64,000 nucleotides of DNA from an uncultured Corynebacterium sp. (GCA_943914355.1 CALUBS010000003.1:52286-116285), one strand, 5' to 3'. Counted from the stretch's first letter, positions 10,107 to 20,110 are shown. Program-made: numbers and translations. Notes: generated from the sequence alone by a model not told the origin.

Positions 10107-11126
10107 TTGTCCAGCACCGGAAGCATCAGCGCATCCCCCGACGGCCTGTTGATGGCCCTTATCCAATACCCAGTTCCCGTAGTCAATACCCCAGAAGACG
10201 TTCAAGCAAACGTCGATGAAATCTGCCGCATGGTTGCCTCGACCAAGGCTGGCTACCCAGACCTGGATCTCATCGTCTTTCCGGAATACTCCTCTTCGGG
10301 GTTGAATACCAAGATTTGGTCCTACGATGAATTCCTCATCGGGCTCGATGACCCCAAGGTGGACCAGTACAAGCAGGCTTGTAAGGATAACGACGTCTGG
10401 GGCGTCTTCTCCATCATGGAACCCAACCATGAGGAAGGAAAGCCCCCGTTCAACACGGCGATTATCATCAACTCCGACGGCGAGATTGTACTGCACTACC
10501 GCAAGCTGCAGCCATGGACCCCCATCGAGCCGTGGTACCCAGGTGACCTGGGCATGCCGGTGTGCGATGGCCCCAAGGGCTCCAAGCTTGCAGTCAATAT
10601 CTGCCACGATGGCATGTTCCCAGAGCTCGCCCGCGAAGCGGCGTATAAGGGTGCCAATGTCTACATCCGCATCTCGGGTTATTCCACTCAGACCCAAGAC
10701 CAGTGGATCATGACCAACAAGACCAACGCCTTCCAGAACCTGATGTATACGGCATCGGTGAACTTGGCGGGCTATGACCAGGTCTTCTACTACTTCGGTG
10801 AAGGAAATGTCTGCAACTACGACGGCCACATGATTTCTGAGGGTCACCGCAACCCGGGCGAAATCGTCACCGCAGAGGTATTCCCAGCGTTGGCTGATAA
10901 GGCGCGCATCAACTGGGGCCTAGAAAACAACATCTTCAACTTGGGCAACCGCGGCTATGTCGGTTACCCAGGCGGAAAGACCGAAAACTACCTCACCTGG
11001 GTCGAAGACCTTGCCAAGGGCGAGTACAAACTGCCGTGGTCTGACGATGTTCGCATCAAGGATGGTTGGAAGTACTACCCGGACGGACCGCAGCTTGGTC
11101 CGCTCCCGGATGAATTCAAGAAATAG
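10107..11126 (+). CDS. formamidase / aliphatic amidase (nitrilase superfamily)
   Basis: A 339-residue nitrilase-superfamily hydrolase, close in sequence pattern and length to the formamidase AmiF. The catalytic triad is visible as Glu in [10 protein letters not shown], Lys in YRKLQPW and Cys in [10 protein letters not shown]. Such enzymes release ammonia from formamide or short aliphatic amides. The start is TTG at 10107, chosen because a GGAG ribosome-binding site sits 7 bp upstream and no in-frame ATG exists nearer the conserved N-terminus. Substrate choice between formamidase and AmiE-type amidase is inference. A GC-rich hairpin follows the stop. Confidence 0.85.
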   Translation: MSSTGSISASPDGLLMALIQYPVPVVNTPEDVQANVDEICRMVASTKAGYPDLDLIVFPEYSSSGLNTKIWSYDEFLIGLDDPKVDQYKQACKDNDVWGVFSIMEPNHEEGKPPFNTAIIINSDGEIVLHYRKLQPWTPIEPWYPGDLGMPVCDGPKGSKLAVNICHDGMFPELAREAAYKGANVYIRISGYSTQTQDQWIMTNKTNAFQNLMYTASVNLAGYDQVFYYFGEGNVCNYDGHMISEGHRNPGEIVTAEVFPALADKARINWGLENNIFNLGNRGYVGYPGGKTENYLTWVEDLAKGEYKLPWSDDVRIKDGWKYYPDGPQLGPLPDEFKK

Positions 11127-11153
11127 GCGACTGGCTAGTTCTCTTAGCTACTG

Positions 11154-11194
11154 AAGGCCCCGCATCCTCGTTTATTTTGAGGGAGCGGGGCCTT
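11154..11194 (+). terminator. hairpin terminator after the amidase gene
   Basis: A perfect 10-bp stem (AAGGCCCCGC at 11154-11163, GCGGGGCCTT at 11185-11194) starts 28 bp after the amidase stop. There is no long T-run, so termination strength is uncertain. Confidence 0.55.
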
Positions 11195-11281
11195 CGGGCT
11201 GGTGTTGACCTGATAGCAACATCAAAAGGTCAACGTCCTCAGGTATATCTGAGCGCGATTTGCTACATTTCAGGCGCGAAT

Positions 11282-11317
11282 ATGCTCAGTTATTGCAGTG
11301 GACCTATAGCATCTGCG
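11282..11317. repeat. dispersed intergenic repeat, copy A
   Basis: This 36-bp stretch matches 22185-22220 at 33 of 36 positions (shared core GGACCTATAGCATC). Both copies sit between convergent genes. Upstream of copy A is a further stem-loop (GTTGACCT at 11204-11211 with AGGTCAAC at 11227-11234). No coding potential is seen. Confidence 0.7.
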
Positions 11318-11376
11318 AAAAGGATGGCGCGGTACAGCTTCGTGGCTCCGCTCTAGAGGTCTTCCCCTTGTGATTC

Positions 11377-11910
11377 CTAGGGCGTCTCCGCAAGAGAATC
11401 TTCGTCATAGAATTCTGGCGAGGCTTCACCCTGCGGCGGTTCCGAATATGGAGCACCGCCGTTGCAAAGCTCTGGCCATTCGTCTGGATAAAGCAAGTGC
11501 CCATTAAGGCCACCGCATACCCGTTCCGCGCGGACGGAACGCTGGAGTGCAGGGGTATTGCACAGTTCGGTTTGGTGCGAAGAGCCATCAGAAAATCTCC
11601 CGAATGCGCCAAGGCCGATTTCGCAGTACAGCAGCTCTGGCTCAGCGGCTGCCGCTTGCGGTTGTGCGCCTGATTCCTCAGTTGCTACTTGGGTTTCTGG
11701 TTCTGTTGGGGTTTCGGAGGTGGGCTCTTGCGTGGTGGATTGTGCAACGCTGCTCGAAGAGGACTCACTAGGTGAGCTAGATGTTGAACTAGTAGAAGTA
11801 CTGGTTGATTCCTCTTCGGAAGGCGAAGGGCCTGCATCAGGGGATGAACAGGCACTAAGGGAAATGGTGAGAAGAGCGCCCAAGAGCAGTAGGGGAGACT
11901 TGGTTGGCAT
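11377..11910 (-). CDS. putative secreted lipoprotein
   Basis: From the ATG at 11910 the protein is 177 residues. It has a lipoprotein signal peptide MPTKSPLLLLGALLTISLSAC with lipobox LSAC at residues 18-21. Next comes a Ser/Thr/Glu-rich low-complexity spacer of about 60 residues, then a short C-terminal domain with cysteines (LLYCEIGLGAFG, TELCNTP, RVCGGLNG, WPELCNG). I do not recognise the C-terminal domain. A 12-residue longer start at 11946 is possible, but the signal peptide argues for the inner ATG. The protein should be anchored to the outer face of the cytoplasmic membrane. Confidence 0.75.
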   Translation of the reverse strand: MPTKSPLLLLGALLTISLSACSSPDAGPSPSEEESTSTSTSSTSSSPSESSSSSVAQSTTQEPTSETPTEPETQVATEESGAQPQAAAAEPELLYCEIGLGAFGRFSDGSSHQTELCNTPALQRSVRAERVCGGLNGHLLYPDEWPELCNGGAPYSEPPQGEASPEFYDEDSLAETP

Positions 11911-12039
11911 GACGGAGTGCCTTTCAGGAAGCGGTGAGAAATACACCGAGGAGGAGAGAACGGTCTTAGCTTAGCCTGTAGACTTGTTAGTGCGTGAAAC
12001 AATCGGAGATTTTGGTGCGGTGGGCTATCATTGCAGGTA

Positions 12040-13077
12040 ATGAGTTCTGATATTGATGCACAGTTTGATGCGGCATTCGAGGGCCTGCCAGATGACCCCG
12101 ATGATGCAGCTCCGGAAGCCGCCGGGGAGAAGGCAGCTCCGTTAGATTATTCGCAGTACACGGATACCCCAGAAGGATTCCACTCTGGATTCGTATCCTT
12201 TGTGGGCCGCCCGAATACGGGTAAATCCACGCTGACTAACGCGCTGGTGGGCCAAAAGATTGCCATTACCGCGGACCAGCCGGAAACGACCCGCCACACC
12301 ATCCGCGGTCTGGTTCACCGCGAGGATGCACAGGTCGTCGTGGTGGATACACCGGGTCTGCACCGCCCCCGCACCTTGTTGGGCGAGCGGCTTAATGAAG
12401 TGGTCAAAGAAACGTATGCGGATGTGGATGTCATCGGATTGACCATTCCGGCAGATGAAAAGATTGGTCCGGGTGACCGGTGGATCTTGGACAATGTGCG
12501 CTCGATTGCGCCGAAGACCCCCATCATCGGCATCGTGACCAAGCTGGATAAAGCCTCCAAGGACCAGGTGGGTGCGCAGCTTTTGGCCTTGCACGAGCTC
12601 TTGTCGCAAGAGGATCCGGAGGCTGTGGTGATTCCGGTGTCTAGTAAAAAGGGCGTGCAGTTGGATGACTTGGTGCAGGTCATCGTGGAGCACTTGCCGG
12701 AGGGCCCGAAGTTCTATCCGGATGATCACATCACGGATGAGCGGCAAGAAAAGCGCATTGAAGAACTTATCCGTGAGGCCGCACTATCTGGCCTGAAGGC
12801 GGAGCTGCCACACTCGGTTGCGGTGCAGATCGATGAAATGCTGCCCTCGCGCACGCGTGAGGGAGTGCTGGACATTCACGCCATCATGTACTTGGAGCGC
12901 CAGGGGCAAAAGCGCATCATCGAAGGTAAAGATGGTCTGCGTTTCCGCCGCATCGTGGGCAATGCCCGCAAGGAAATCATGGAGCTATTGGGACAGAACG
13001 TTTACCTGGACCTGCGCATCAAGGTGCTGAAGAATTGGCAATCAGACGCCAAGTCGCTGGGCAGGCTTGGGTTTTAA
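12040..13077 (+). CDS. era: GTPase Era
   Basis: About 345 residues. A 45-residue acidic N-terminal extension (common in actinobacterial Era) precedes the GTPase domain: G1 GRPNTGKST, G3 DTPGLHRP, G4 TKLDKAS. A KH RNA-binding domain fills the last 100 residues (IVGNARKEIMELLGQNVYLDL). Era binds 16S rRNA in 30S assembly. The start could be the TTG at 12031 instead of the ATG at 12040; the difference is three residues. recO follows after 6 bp. Confidence 0.95.
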   Translation: MSSDIDAQFDAAFEGLPDDPDDAAPEAAGEKAAPLDYSQYTDTPEGFHSGFVSFVGRPNTGKSTLTNALVGQKIAITADQPETTRHTIRGLVHREDAQVVVVDTPGLHRPRTLLGERLNEVVKETYADVDVIGLTIPADEKIGPGDRWILDNVRSIAPKTPIIGIVTKLDKASKDQVGAQLLALHELLSQEDPEAVVIPVSSKKGVQLDDLVQVIVEHLPEGPKFYPDDHITDERQEKRIEELIREAALSGLKAELPHSVAVQIDEMLPSRTREGVLDIHAIMYLERQGQKRIIEGKDGLRFRRIVGNARKEIMELLGQNVYLDLRIKVLKNWQSDAKSLGRLGF

Positions 13078-13083
13078 AAGGCC

Positions 13084-13800
13084 ATGCGCGAAAATTATCG
13101 CGACCGCGCCGTGGTCATTCGCTCCTATGATTTTGGGGAAGCCGACCGCGTAATCGTACTTCTTACCCAAAACCATGGGTTGGTGCGTGCGGTGGCCAAG
13201 GGCGTGCGCCGAGCAAAGTCCCGTTTTGGATCGCGGCTGCAGCTATTCGTCAATCTGGACGTACAGTTGTACGTGGGAAAGAACCTGGCCACGATTTCCC
13301 AGGCGGATACGGTAAATTATTTTGGCGCGCGCCTCATTGAAGACTACGAGCGCTATACGGCCGCCTGCGCGGTCTTGGAATCGGCGGAGCGGCTCATCTA
13401 CGCGGATGGCGACGGCGACCCGTACCTCTACAACGCGGTGGTAGCTACGCTCGAGCAATTGCAAACCGAGGAGCCGACGCAAACGCTTGATGCATTCTTA
13501 TTGCAGGCCATGGCGCATGCCGGGTGGGCGCCGAGCCTTTTTGATTGCGCCCAGTGCCAGCGCCCCGGCCCGCACCACGCCTTTCACCCGGCCGTCGGCG
13601 GCGCCGCCTGCCACGAATGCCGGCCACCAGGTGCTGCAGAGGTGGATCCGGAAACCCTCCACCATTTGTGGCTTTTGGCACATGGCTACCCGACGAATCC
13701 GACGAATGCGCAGCGGCAGGAGGGGCATCGGCTAGCGCGGGCGCACCTGCAGTGGCACATGGAGCGAAATGTGTCCGCATTACAGGTGATGGAACAGTAA
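13084..13800 (+). CDS. recO: DNA repair protein RecO
   Basis: A 238-residue protein with an N-terminal OB fold (YRDRAVVIRSYDFGEADRVIVLLT) and a C-terminal helical domain carrying a zinc-binding pair of cysteine motifs (CAQC at about residue 155 and CHEC about 20 further on). RecO helps RecR load RecA on SSB-coated DNA. It sits between era and uppS, the standard actinobacterial order. Confidence 0.95.
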   Translation: MRENYRDRAVVIRSYDFGEADRVIVLLTQNHGLVRAVAKGVRRAKSRFGSRLQLFVNLDVQLYVGKNLATISQADTVNYFGARLIEDYERYTAACAVLESAERLIYADGDGDPYLYNAVVATLEQLQTEEPTQTLDAFLLQAMAHAGWAPSLFDCAQCQRPGPHHAFHPAVGGAACHECRPPGAAEVDPETLHHLWLLAHGYPTNPTNAQRQEGHRLARAHLQWHMERNVSALQVMEQ

Positions 13801-13810
13801 ACTGTAGTCC

Positions 13811-14563
13811 GTGATTACCCCAGATCCTTCTCGTCGCCTGACCCCGCCGAATATCCCGGAAGAGCTGCTGCCGCGCCATATTGCGTTGGTGATGGACGGC
13901 AATGGCCGCTGGGCCCAGGAAAAGGGCATGAAACGCACGGAAGGCCACCGCAGGGGAGAGGCGGTGCTTCTCGATGTCGTCGATGCCTGCCTCGCCGCCG
14001 GTGTCCCGTACCTTTCGGCATATGCGTTTTCTACTGAAAACTGGCGGCGCAGCCCTGAAGAGGTGCGCTTTTTGATGGGCTTTAATCGCGACGTGCTGCG
14101 CCGGCAGCGAGAGTGGCTCAATGAGCGCGGTGTCCGCGTGGTGTGGGTGGGGCGTCGTCCGCGCCTGTGGCGCTCGGTGATTAAGGAACTCGAAACCGCC
14201 GAAGAATTGACCAAGAATAATACAAAAATGACGCTGGCCATGTGCGTTAATTACGGCGGCCGGGCGGAAATGGTCGATGGCGTGCGCCAGCTTGCGGAAA
14301 AGGTCGCCGCTGGTGAAATTCGCCCGCGCGATATTAAAGAAAGCACCATCGCAGAGCATCTCTATGATCCTGGCATGCCGGACGTGGACCTATTCTTGCG
14401 GCCTTCCGGTGAGAAGCGCACTTCGAACTTCCTGCTGTGGCAGTCCGCTTACGCCGAGATGATTTATCAGGACAAGCTATTTCCTGATTTCAACCCGGAG
14501 GACCTCTTCGCCGCCATTGAGGAATATGCCCGCCGGGATCGCCGCTTCGGTGCTGTGAAGTAG
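13811..14563 (+). CDS. uppS: isoprenyl transferase (polyprenyl diphosphate synthase, UppS-like)
   Basis: A 250-residue cis-prenyltransferase starting at GTG. The family signatures are visible: [13 protein letters not shown] (catalytic Asp in MDGNGRW), [11 protein letters not shown], and near the C-terminus [24 protein letters not shown]. It makes long-chain polyprenyl diphosphate, the carrier for cell-wall precursors. Corynebacteria carry two such enzymes; which chain length this one makes cannot be told from sequence alone. Confidence 0.93.
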   Translation: MITPDPSRRLTPPNIPEELLPRHIALVMDGNGRWAQEKGMKRTEGHRRGEAVLLDVVDACLAAGVPYLSAYAFSTENWRRSPEEVRFLMGFNRDVLRRQREWLNERGVRVVWVGRRPRLWRSVIKELETAEELTKNNTKMTLAMCVNYGGRAEMVDGVRQLAEKVAAGEIRPRDIKESTIAEHLYDPGMPDVDLFLRPSGEKRTSNFLLWQSAYAEMIYQDKLFPDFNPEDLFAAIEEYARRDRRFGAVK

Positions 14564-14607
14564 GGAAGTAGCAGCTAAGGAAGGCGCGCGAGACTACCGT
14601 GCGGTGA

Positions 14608-15036
14608 CTACTGTGCGGCCGCGCACTGCGAGCACACGCCGAAGATCTCCGCGTCGTGGCCGGTAAGCTCGAAGTTGTACTCGGCGGCTACGGCCGAAGC
14701 CCACTTTTCAATGGGGCCGCCATCGATTTCTTCGGTGCGGCCGCATTTGGTGCATACCAAGTGGTGGTGGTGCGCATCGGTTTCGCAATGGCGGTACAGG
14801 GTCTCGCCATTGGGCATGTGTAGTGCATCTACGGCATCAATATCGGAAAGAGATTGTAGGGTGCGGTAGACGGTGGTGAGACCGACTTTTTCTTGCCGCT
14901 CTTGGAGCTGGTGATAAATTTCCTTGGCGGAGGCGAACTTGTCGATGTCCCGCAGGACCTCAACAACCGCGGTGCGCTGTTTAGTATTGCGCGAGCCGAG
15001 CTTGGGGATACTCTCATGAATGGACATGACATTCAT
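14608..15036 (-). CDS. zur: Fur-family zinc uptake regulator Zur
   Basis: A 142-residue Fur-family repressor. It has a winged helix at residues 10-85 (VGLTTVYRTLQSLSD), a metal-binding HHHH region at about 90, and two CxxC pairs (CTKC and CSQC) that bind structural zinc. Its place 59 bp downstream of an ArsR-family gene and next to glyS matches the corynebacterial znr-zur locus, so Zur is favoured over Fur or PerR. A start at the second ATG (15027) is also possible. Confidence 0.88.
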   Translation of the reverse strand: MNVMSIHESIPKLGSRNTKQRTAVVEVLRDIDKFASAKEIYHQLQERQEKVGLTTVYRTLQSLSDIDAVDALHMPNGETLYRHCETDAHHHHLVCTKCGRTEEIDGGPIEKWASAVAAEYNFELTGHDAEIFGVCSQCAAAQ

Positions 15037-15095
15037 ATTATCAACTCTTTTTCAACAAGCGCTATAATAAATCGTCTTTATATGCAGACCGGTTA

Positions 15096-15386
15096 TTAAG
15101 AGGCGATTTTCGCGGCGTCTTCCAAAAGGGTTAAAACCTCCGGTGCGACCAGAGAGTAGGTCACCTCGCGCCCATTGCGCTCAGAGCTGACAATCCCTGC
15201 CTGCTTAAGAACTCGTAGGTGCTGGCTAATCAGCGGCTGGGACTTGCCGGTGGCTTTAACCAGCTCATGTACGTAATGGTCGCGCTCCGCCAGGCGGGTA
15301 ATGATGGAAATGCGCAGCGGGGAATCGAGGGCCGCGATAACGCTTGCGGCCGCAGAGTTATTAAATGCTAATTGAACGGTCGTCAT
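15096..15386 (-). CDS. ArsR/SmtB-family metal-responsive repressor (Znr-like)
   Basis: A 96-residue winged-helix repressor. The HTH is in GKSQPLISQHLRVLKQAGIV and the wing follows as SSERNGREVTYSL. The N-terminus LDSPLRISIITRLAERDHYVHEL is typical of the ArsR/SmtB family. It is upstream of zur in the same direction and divergent from glyS, which is the znr-zur layout known in Corynebacterium glutamicum. It is therefore probably a zinc-sensing autorepressor. The 188-bp gap before glyS is AT-rich and must contain both promoters. Confidence 0.85.
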   Translation of the reverse strand: MTTVQLAFNNSAAASVIAALDSPLRISIITRLAERDHYVHELVKATGKSQPLISQHLRVLKQAGIVSSERNGREVTYSLVAPEVLTLLEDAAKIAS

Positions 15387-15574
15387 AGGGAGTGGGCACC
15401 TTCAATACGGTATCTATTATCTGTCGACCACTACTATATTACCTCAAGTTGGTCATTACCTGTACATTAACCGATTTAAATTTGCACCCCCTGATCTCAC
15501 TACTGATGGGGGATAAGGGTTAGACTGAATGAGATTGTCACGACTGTCCCCTACCAGAGGAGTCCTTTACAACC

Positions 15575-16954
15575 ATGGCATCCCTTATCGATACCGTTGT
15601 TAATCTGTGTAAACGCCGCGGCTTGGTCTACCAGGCGGGTGAGATTTACGGCGGTTCCCGCTCCGCTTGGGACTATGGTCCTCTTGGTGTGGAGTTGAAG
15701 GAAAACATTAAGCGCCAGTGGTGGCGCCACATGGTCCAATCCCGCCCCGACGTCGTGGGTGTGGATACCTCCGTCATCCAGCCGCGCCAGGTGTGGGTCT
15801 CCTCCGGCCACGTGGAGGTCTTTACTGATCCTCTAGTGGAATCCCGCCACACCGGTAAGCGCTACCGCGCCGACCACCTGATTGAGGCCTACGAGGAAAA
15901 GCACGGCCACGAGCCAGAAAATGGCTTGGCGGATATCAACGATCCAGAAACCGGCCAGCCAGGTGACTGGACCGAGCCGAAGGCCTTTTCTGGCCTGCTG
16001 AAGACCTTCTTGGGTCCGGTCGATGACGAGCAGGGTCTGCACTACCTGCGTCCCGAGACCGCACAGGGTATCTTCATCAACTTCAAGAACGTGATGACCT
16101 CCTCGCGCATGAAGCCGCCATTCGGCATTGCCAATATTGGTAAGTCCTTCCGTAATGAGATCACCCCGGGTAACTTCATCTTCCGCACCCGCGAGTTCGA
16201 GCAGATGGAGATGGAGTTCTTCGTCAAGCCTGGCGAGGACGAAGAGTGGCACCAGTACTGGATTGATGACCGCTACAAGTGGTACACCGACCTGGGCATC
16301 AAGGAAGAAAGCCTACGCCTGTACGAGCACCCCAAGGAAAAGCTGTCGCACTACTCCAAGCGCACCGTGGACGTGGAGTACGCCTTCGGCTTCAAGGGCT
16401 CCAAGTGGGGCGAATTGGAAGGTGTGGCCAACCGCACCGACTATGACCTTTCCGTCCACGACAAGGGCTCTGGCGAGGACCTGTCCTACTATGACCAGGC
16501 CAATGATGAGCGCTGGATTCCCTACGTCATCGAGCCAGCCGCTGGTCTGGGCCGTTCCATGATGGCCTTCCTGGTAGATGCCTACGACGAGGAAGAAGCG
16601 CCGAACGCTAAGGGCGGCACCGACAAGCGCGTGGTTCTGCGCTTGGACCGCCGCTTGGCGCCCATCAAGGTTGCCGTCCTGCCGTTGTCCAAGAAGGAAG
16701 AGCTCTCCACTCCGGCCCGCGAGCTGGCGGATAAGCTGCGCGCTTACTGGAACGTGGACTTTGACGTCTCCGGTGCCATCGGCCGCCGCTACCGCCGCCA
16801 GGACGAGGTTGGTACGCCATTCTGCGTCACCTTCGACTTCGATTCGCTCGAGGATGACGCCGTGACCGTCCGTGAGCGCGACACCATGGAGCAGGAGCGC
16901 GTAAAGATTGAGGATCTTGAGTCCTACCTCGCAGCGCGCCTGATTGGGTGCTAA
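15575..16954 (+). CDS. glyS: glycyl-tRNA synthetase (class II, alpha2 type)
   Basis: A 459-residue single-chain glycyl-tRNA synthetase of the eukaryote/actinobacterial dimer type. Class II motifs are visible: motif 1 around [17 protein letters not shown], motif 2 [21 protein letters not shown], motif 3 near [15 protein letters not shown]-terminal anticodon-binding domain follows (about 360-459). It charges tRNA-Gly. Divergent from the ArsR/zur pair. Confidence 0.95.
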   Translation: MASLIDTVVNLCKRRGLVYQAGEIYGGSRSAWDYGPLGVELKENIKRQWWRHMVQSRPDVVGVDTSVIQPRQVWVSSGHVEVFTDPLVESRHTGKRYRADHLIEAYEEKHGHEPENGLADINDPETGQPGDWTEPKAFSGLLKTFLGPVDDEQGLHYLRPETAQGIFINFKNVMTSSRMKPPFGIANIGKSFRNEITPGNFIFRTREFEQMEMEFFVKPGEDEEWHQYWIDDRYKWYTDLGIKEESLRLYEHPKEKLSHYSKRTVDVEYAFGFKGSKWGELEGVANRTDYDLSVHDKGSGEDLSYYDQANDERWIPYVIEPAAGLGRSMMAFLVDAYDEEEAPNAKGGTDKRVVLRLDRRLAPIKVAVLPLSKKEELSTPARELADKLRAYWNVDFDVSGAIGRRYRRQDEVGTPFCVTFDFDSLEDDAVTVRERDTMEQERVKIEDLESYLAARLIGC

Positions 16955-16958
16955 GAAG

Positions 16959-17468
16959 ATGCACTACACCAGCTGGGATCGCTCCGAGCGCGACAAGCCC
17001 GTCCTCCTCGTTGAGGAGGGCCCGGAGCGCCTAGGCGTCTTTGCGGAACATTCCGCGGAGGTGGATGGCAACTTTTGGCGCGTCGAGGTCAGCGATTTGG
17101 GGGCTTCGGCCACGCTTGATGATGGCTCCGTCTACCGCCTCGCCGGCCGTCTCGGCCGCGACAAGCGCCTTGAAGCCTCGCTCAATGGCCGCACCTTTCA
17201 TTACGTCAATGAAAACAGTGGCGATTGGATCATCGATGACGTCGATGACAATAAAGTGGCGCAGTTTTCTGCTAAGAACTCCGGTGTGCGCAAGGCCATC
17301 TTGGAATTCGAGGAGGATGCGAAAGGCTTGAGCACCGCCGAGATCGCCGGTCTCAGCTGGTTTACCCGCGCCATTTTGGAAAAGAACACCAAAAACTCCG
17401 CGTGGGTATGGATCATCACGCTGGTATTGGCTTCCATCGTCGCCTTGCTGGCGGTGTTCATTTTCTAA
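16959..17468 (+). CDS. hypothetical protein with one C-terminal membrane segment
   Basis: From the ATG at 16959 (4 bp after the glyS stop) the protein has 169 residues. It is soluble and acidic until the last 20 residues, which form a single hydrophobic helix (WVWIITLVLASIVALLAVF), suggesting a tail-anchored protein. I recognise no domain. The next gene starts inside its stop codon (TAATG), so the two unknown genes are coupled and probably act together. Confidence 0.75.
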   Translation: MHYTSWDRSERDKPVLLVEEGPERLGVFAEHSAEVDGNFWRVEVSDLGASATLDDGSVYRLAGRLGRDKRLEASLNGRTFHYVNENSGDWIIDDVDDNKVAQFSAKNSGVRKAILEFEEDAKGLSTAEIAGLSWFTRAILEKNTKNSAWVWIITLVLASIVALLAVFIF

Positions 17469-18001
17469 TGGCGGGAACGATGCCGTGGCGGTGGAACGGT
17501 ACTACGCTGCGCGATGCGCGCGGAACCGATATCGCTTGGGTGCGAGATGGGGTACTGACCATTGCCGGCGCGCTCTCTGGGGATCCCACACAACCAGATA
17601 CGCTTTTTGACGTGGAGACCTCGCTAGACGGGGCAACCGCCTCCCCGCGCTTTTTCCTGCGGGCTAGTCCGCGTGCCAACCGCAGCGCGGGCTCCGAGGC
17701 CGCGAAGCAGTGTGAAGTCTCGCAGGCGGGATTGACCGTCACGCGCCTGCGCGCGACCTGCGGAGACGCCCACTACCTTTTGGAGCGCTCCGCGATCTTT
17801 GGCAAGCAGCGCCGCATCGTGGCCCTTGCTGAAGACGGTAGCTCGGAGGGCGCCGAAGTTGCGCGCCTTACCCCGCGGGGCAGTGGCCTGGAAGTATCGG
17901 CCTCCAACCCCAGCGGGCACGGCTTGCCGGACGTGGATGCGGTGGTGCTGAGTTATGGCTGCCTGCTTGTCGATACCACACCACGCATCGTGCGCGGCTA
18001 A
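17468..18001 (+). CDS. hypothetical protein
   Basis: 177 residues from the ATG at 17468, which overlaps the preceding stop by one base. The composition is mainly beta-prone with no membrane segment or signal peptide. The middle (about residues 50-110) is rich in Arg and Ala. I recognise no family. Coupling to the tail-anchored protein upstream is the only functional hint. Confidence 0.7.
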   Translation: MAGTMPWRWNGTTLRDARGTDIAWVRDGVLTIAGALSGDPTQPDTLFDVETSLDGATASPRFFLRASPRANRSAGSEAAKQCEVSQAGLTVTRLRATCGDAHYLLERSAIFGKQRRIVALAEDGSSEGAEVARLTPRGSGLEVSASNPSGHGLPDVDAVVLSYGCLLVDTTPRIVRG

Positions 18002-18064
18002 GAACCGACCAAGCCGGTCTTCTAAGCCGGCGGTCTAGAAGGAGCCGCTCTGGAAGGAGCCGCT

Positions 18065-20110
18065 CTAGAACGAGCCGCCGCGGAAACCGCCTCCGCCACC
18101 GCCGCCGGAGAATCCTCCTCCGCCACCGCCGCCGGAGAATCCTCCTCCGCCGCCACCGAAGCTACCGCCGCCTCCGCTGAAACCGCCGCCGAAGCCGCGG
18201 CCACCGCCGCCAAGGATTTGGCCTAAGACCATTCCGGTGATGATATTTCCGGCAGCGGAACTCGTCTGCTGGCGTTGTTGCTGGCGGCGATACTCGTCGG
18301 AATCATCCTTGGCCCGTTGCAAGGCGGTTTGCGCTGCGGCAACGGCTTCGCGGGAGGATTGCAACGCGCCGCGGATATCGCTGCGTTGGGTGTGCAGGGC
18401 TTGGGCGTGGAGACGCTTGGCATCGGCAAGCGCGGTGCGGGCGCCGGAACCAACGATGCGTCCGCGCGAGGAAATGAGATCCTCGGCGGCCTGAATATTG
18501 GATTCTGCCACCGACATTTGCTGGTGGAAAAGCTCGAGCTGGCGCGCGTGGGTGGAAGTCTTTTCCCGCACGCGGTCGAGGCCCTCATCAAGCTCGGTAT
18601 CGATGCTCATGAGTGCGGTGTGCTGGCCCAAGGGATCCGTATCGCCCTGCTGCTTGGCGTCAGTGACCGCAGCAGAGGCGCGCTCAAGCAGCTCCTCGAG
18701 GGCCTCCCAATCCGCCTGGTTGCCCTGGGATTTGCCCTGGCGCTCTAGCTCGCGGGCTTCCTCTATTTCGTCCTCGACCTCAGTGATGAGCGCGCCCAAA
18801 TTGCGGCGCGCGGAGGAGATATTCTCCTCGGCGTGCTCTACACCGGTCAGGAGCCTATCGGTGACCTCCGTGGCGTGCTCGATATCGCGGATAAGGCCCA
18901 CGAGTGAGCCCTGCTTCCCGGCGGGCTGGCCCTGCACCTCGCGGGCTTGGTCCAGGAGCTTTTCCGCCTCATCGAGGGAGGCACTCGCCAATTCAGGGTT
19001 ATCCGCAATGGAGGATAGGACCTCTGCGGAGTAGTCCTCTTGGAGCTTTGTGAGGGTACCTTCGGCGCCCGGCAGGCGAGTGCGCAGCCCGACGGTGCGC
19101 TGGGTGAGCTCGTCCAACTTGGAGTCACTTTGTAGCAGCAGGTCGCGCATCTGGGCGAACTCTTCTGCCTGGCTATCTAGGGCATCATCGGCCTGGCCGC
19201 AGGTAGAGACGATTTCTACTAGCATTTGCCGGCGCTCGGCTTGGGATTCTGGCACCGCATCATCGAGGCGCTGGCGAATCTTGAAGGCCTTTTGCAAGGT
19301 AGAGGTGGAATGATTCATCGCCTTGGTAAACGGGCGGGTGCGCTCCGGTCCGAACTCAGATAGAGCGATATTGAGCTCTTCCTTGCCGCGGCGGATGGAT
19401 TCATCCGTGGAGACCAATTCTTCCTGGGCCAACTTATCCAGGGTATTTAGCGGCAGCCGGTTTAATTGGTCGGTATCTTCTGGCGCAATCTCGCGGGCAG
19501 ACTCTAAAGTCTTAGCCTGATTCTTCTTTGTATTGCGGCGAGAGTAGTACCAGACGCCACCGCCTGCAGCGATGATGGCGGCGGCGCCACCGCCCAGCCA
19601 GGCTATGCCGGAGGAATCAGAGGAGCTGGAGGTGCCAAGGGCGGCATCGGCAAGCGCGATCGCGGAAGCGCCGTATTCCTCTGCGGATAGCTTGCTGTAG
19701 GCGGCATCATACATCTGATCCAGGCGGCCCTCGGGCCATTGATCGCCGGTCTGCACGCCCACTTGGCGCTCGTTCACACCAACGACGTAGGCCGCGGAAT
19801 TCGGGCCCTTCTCGTTGACGATGCTGCGGGCATAGCTTTCCGGATCAGTGCCAAGATCGTTTGCGAAGACAACAAAGATAATGAGCGACTGGTCTTTTTG
19901 CAGCTGGGTGATCTTCTCATTGATCTCCCTAATTTCCTCGGTGCTTAAGACCCCTGCCTCATCATTTACCCTGTCTGTCACCGCCGCCGTATCCGGGGCT
20001 TGGGCGATGGTAGTGGTCTCCGCGGCCAGGGCCTGGCCTGCGCCAATGGAGGTGCAGCCGAGCAAAAATGCCGCGATGGTAGCGCGGCCGATTCGTGCAC
20101 TAAGATTCAT
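18065..20110 (-). CDS. TPM-domain membrane-anchored protein with Gly-rich tail
   Basis: 681 residues from the ATG at 20110. Residues 1-30 are a signal peptide (AALAAETT region). A TPM/YgcG-type domain follows (about 40-160, RVNDEAGVLSTEEIREINEKI), then a membrane segment (IAWLGGGAAAIIAAGGGVWYY at about 180), a 400-residue helical, probably coiled-coil region, and a tail of repeated GGG-F/S units. TPM proteins have been linked to cell-envelope or photosystem maintenance; the role here is unknown. The reading frame continues past the TAG at 18065 for nine residues (SGSFQSGSF) to another TAG. Confidence 0.85.
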   Translation of the reverse strand: MNLSARIGRATIAAFLLGCTSIGAGQALAAETTTIAQAPDTAAVTDRVNDEAGVLSTEEIREINEKITQLQKDQSLIIFVVFANDLGTDPESYARSIVNEKGPNSAAYVVGVNERQVGVQTGDQWPEGRLDQMYDAAYSKLSAEEYGASAIALADAALGTSSSSDSSGIAWLGGGAAAIIAAGGGVWYYSRRNTKKNQAKTLESAREIAPEDTDQLNRLPLNTLDKLAQEELVSTDESIRRGKEELNIALSEFGPERTRPFTKAMNHSTSTLQKAFKIRQRLDDAVPESQAERRQMLVEIVSTCGQADDALDSQAEEFAQMRDLLLQSDSKLDELTQRTVGLRTRLPGAEGTLTKLQEDYSAEVLSSIADNPELASASLDEAEKLLDQAREVQGQPAGKQGSLVGLIRDIEHATEVTDRLLTGVEHAEENISSARRNLGALITEVEDEIEEARELERQGKSQGNQADWEALEELLERASAAVTDAKQQGDTDPLGQHTALMSIDTELDEGLDRVREKTSTHARQLELFHQQMSVAESNIQAAEDLISSRGRIVGSGARTALADAKRLHAQALHTQRSDIRGALQSSREAVAAAQTALQRAKDDSDEYRRQQQRQQTSSAAGNIITGMVLGQILGGGGRGFGGGFSGGGGSFGGGGGGFSGGGGGGGFSGGGGGGGFRGGSF

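Noticed and set aside
9579-10847. A 422-codon minus-strand frame across the kinase and amidase genes
   Set aside because: It is the antisense of a clear nitrilase-family gene with an intact catalytic triad; the frame itself resembles no family.
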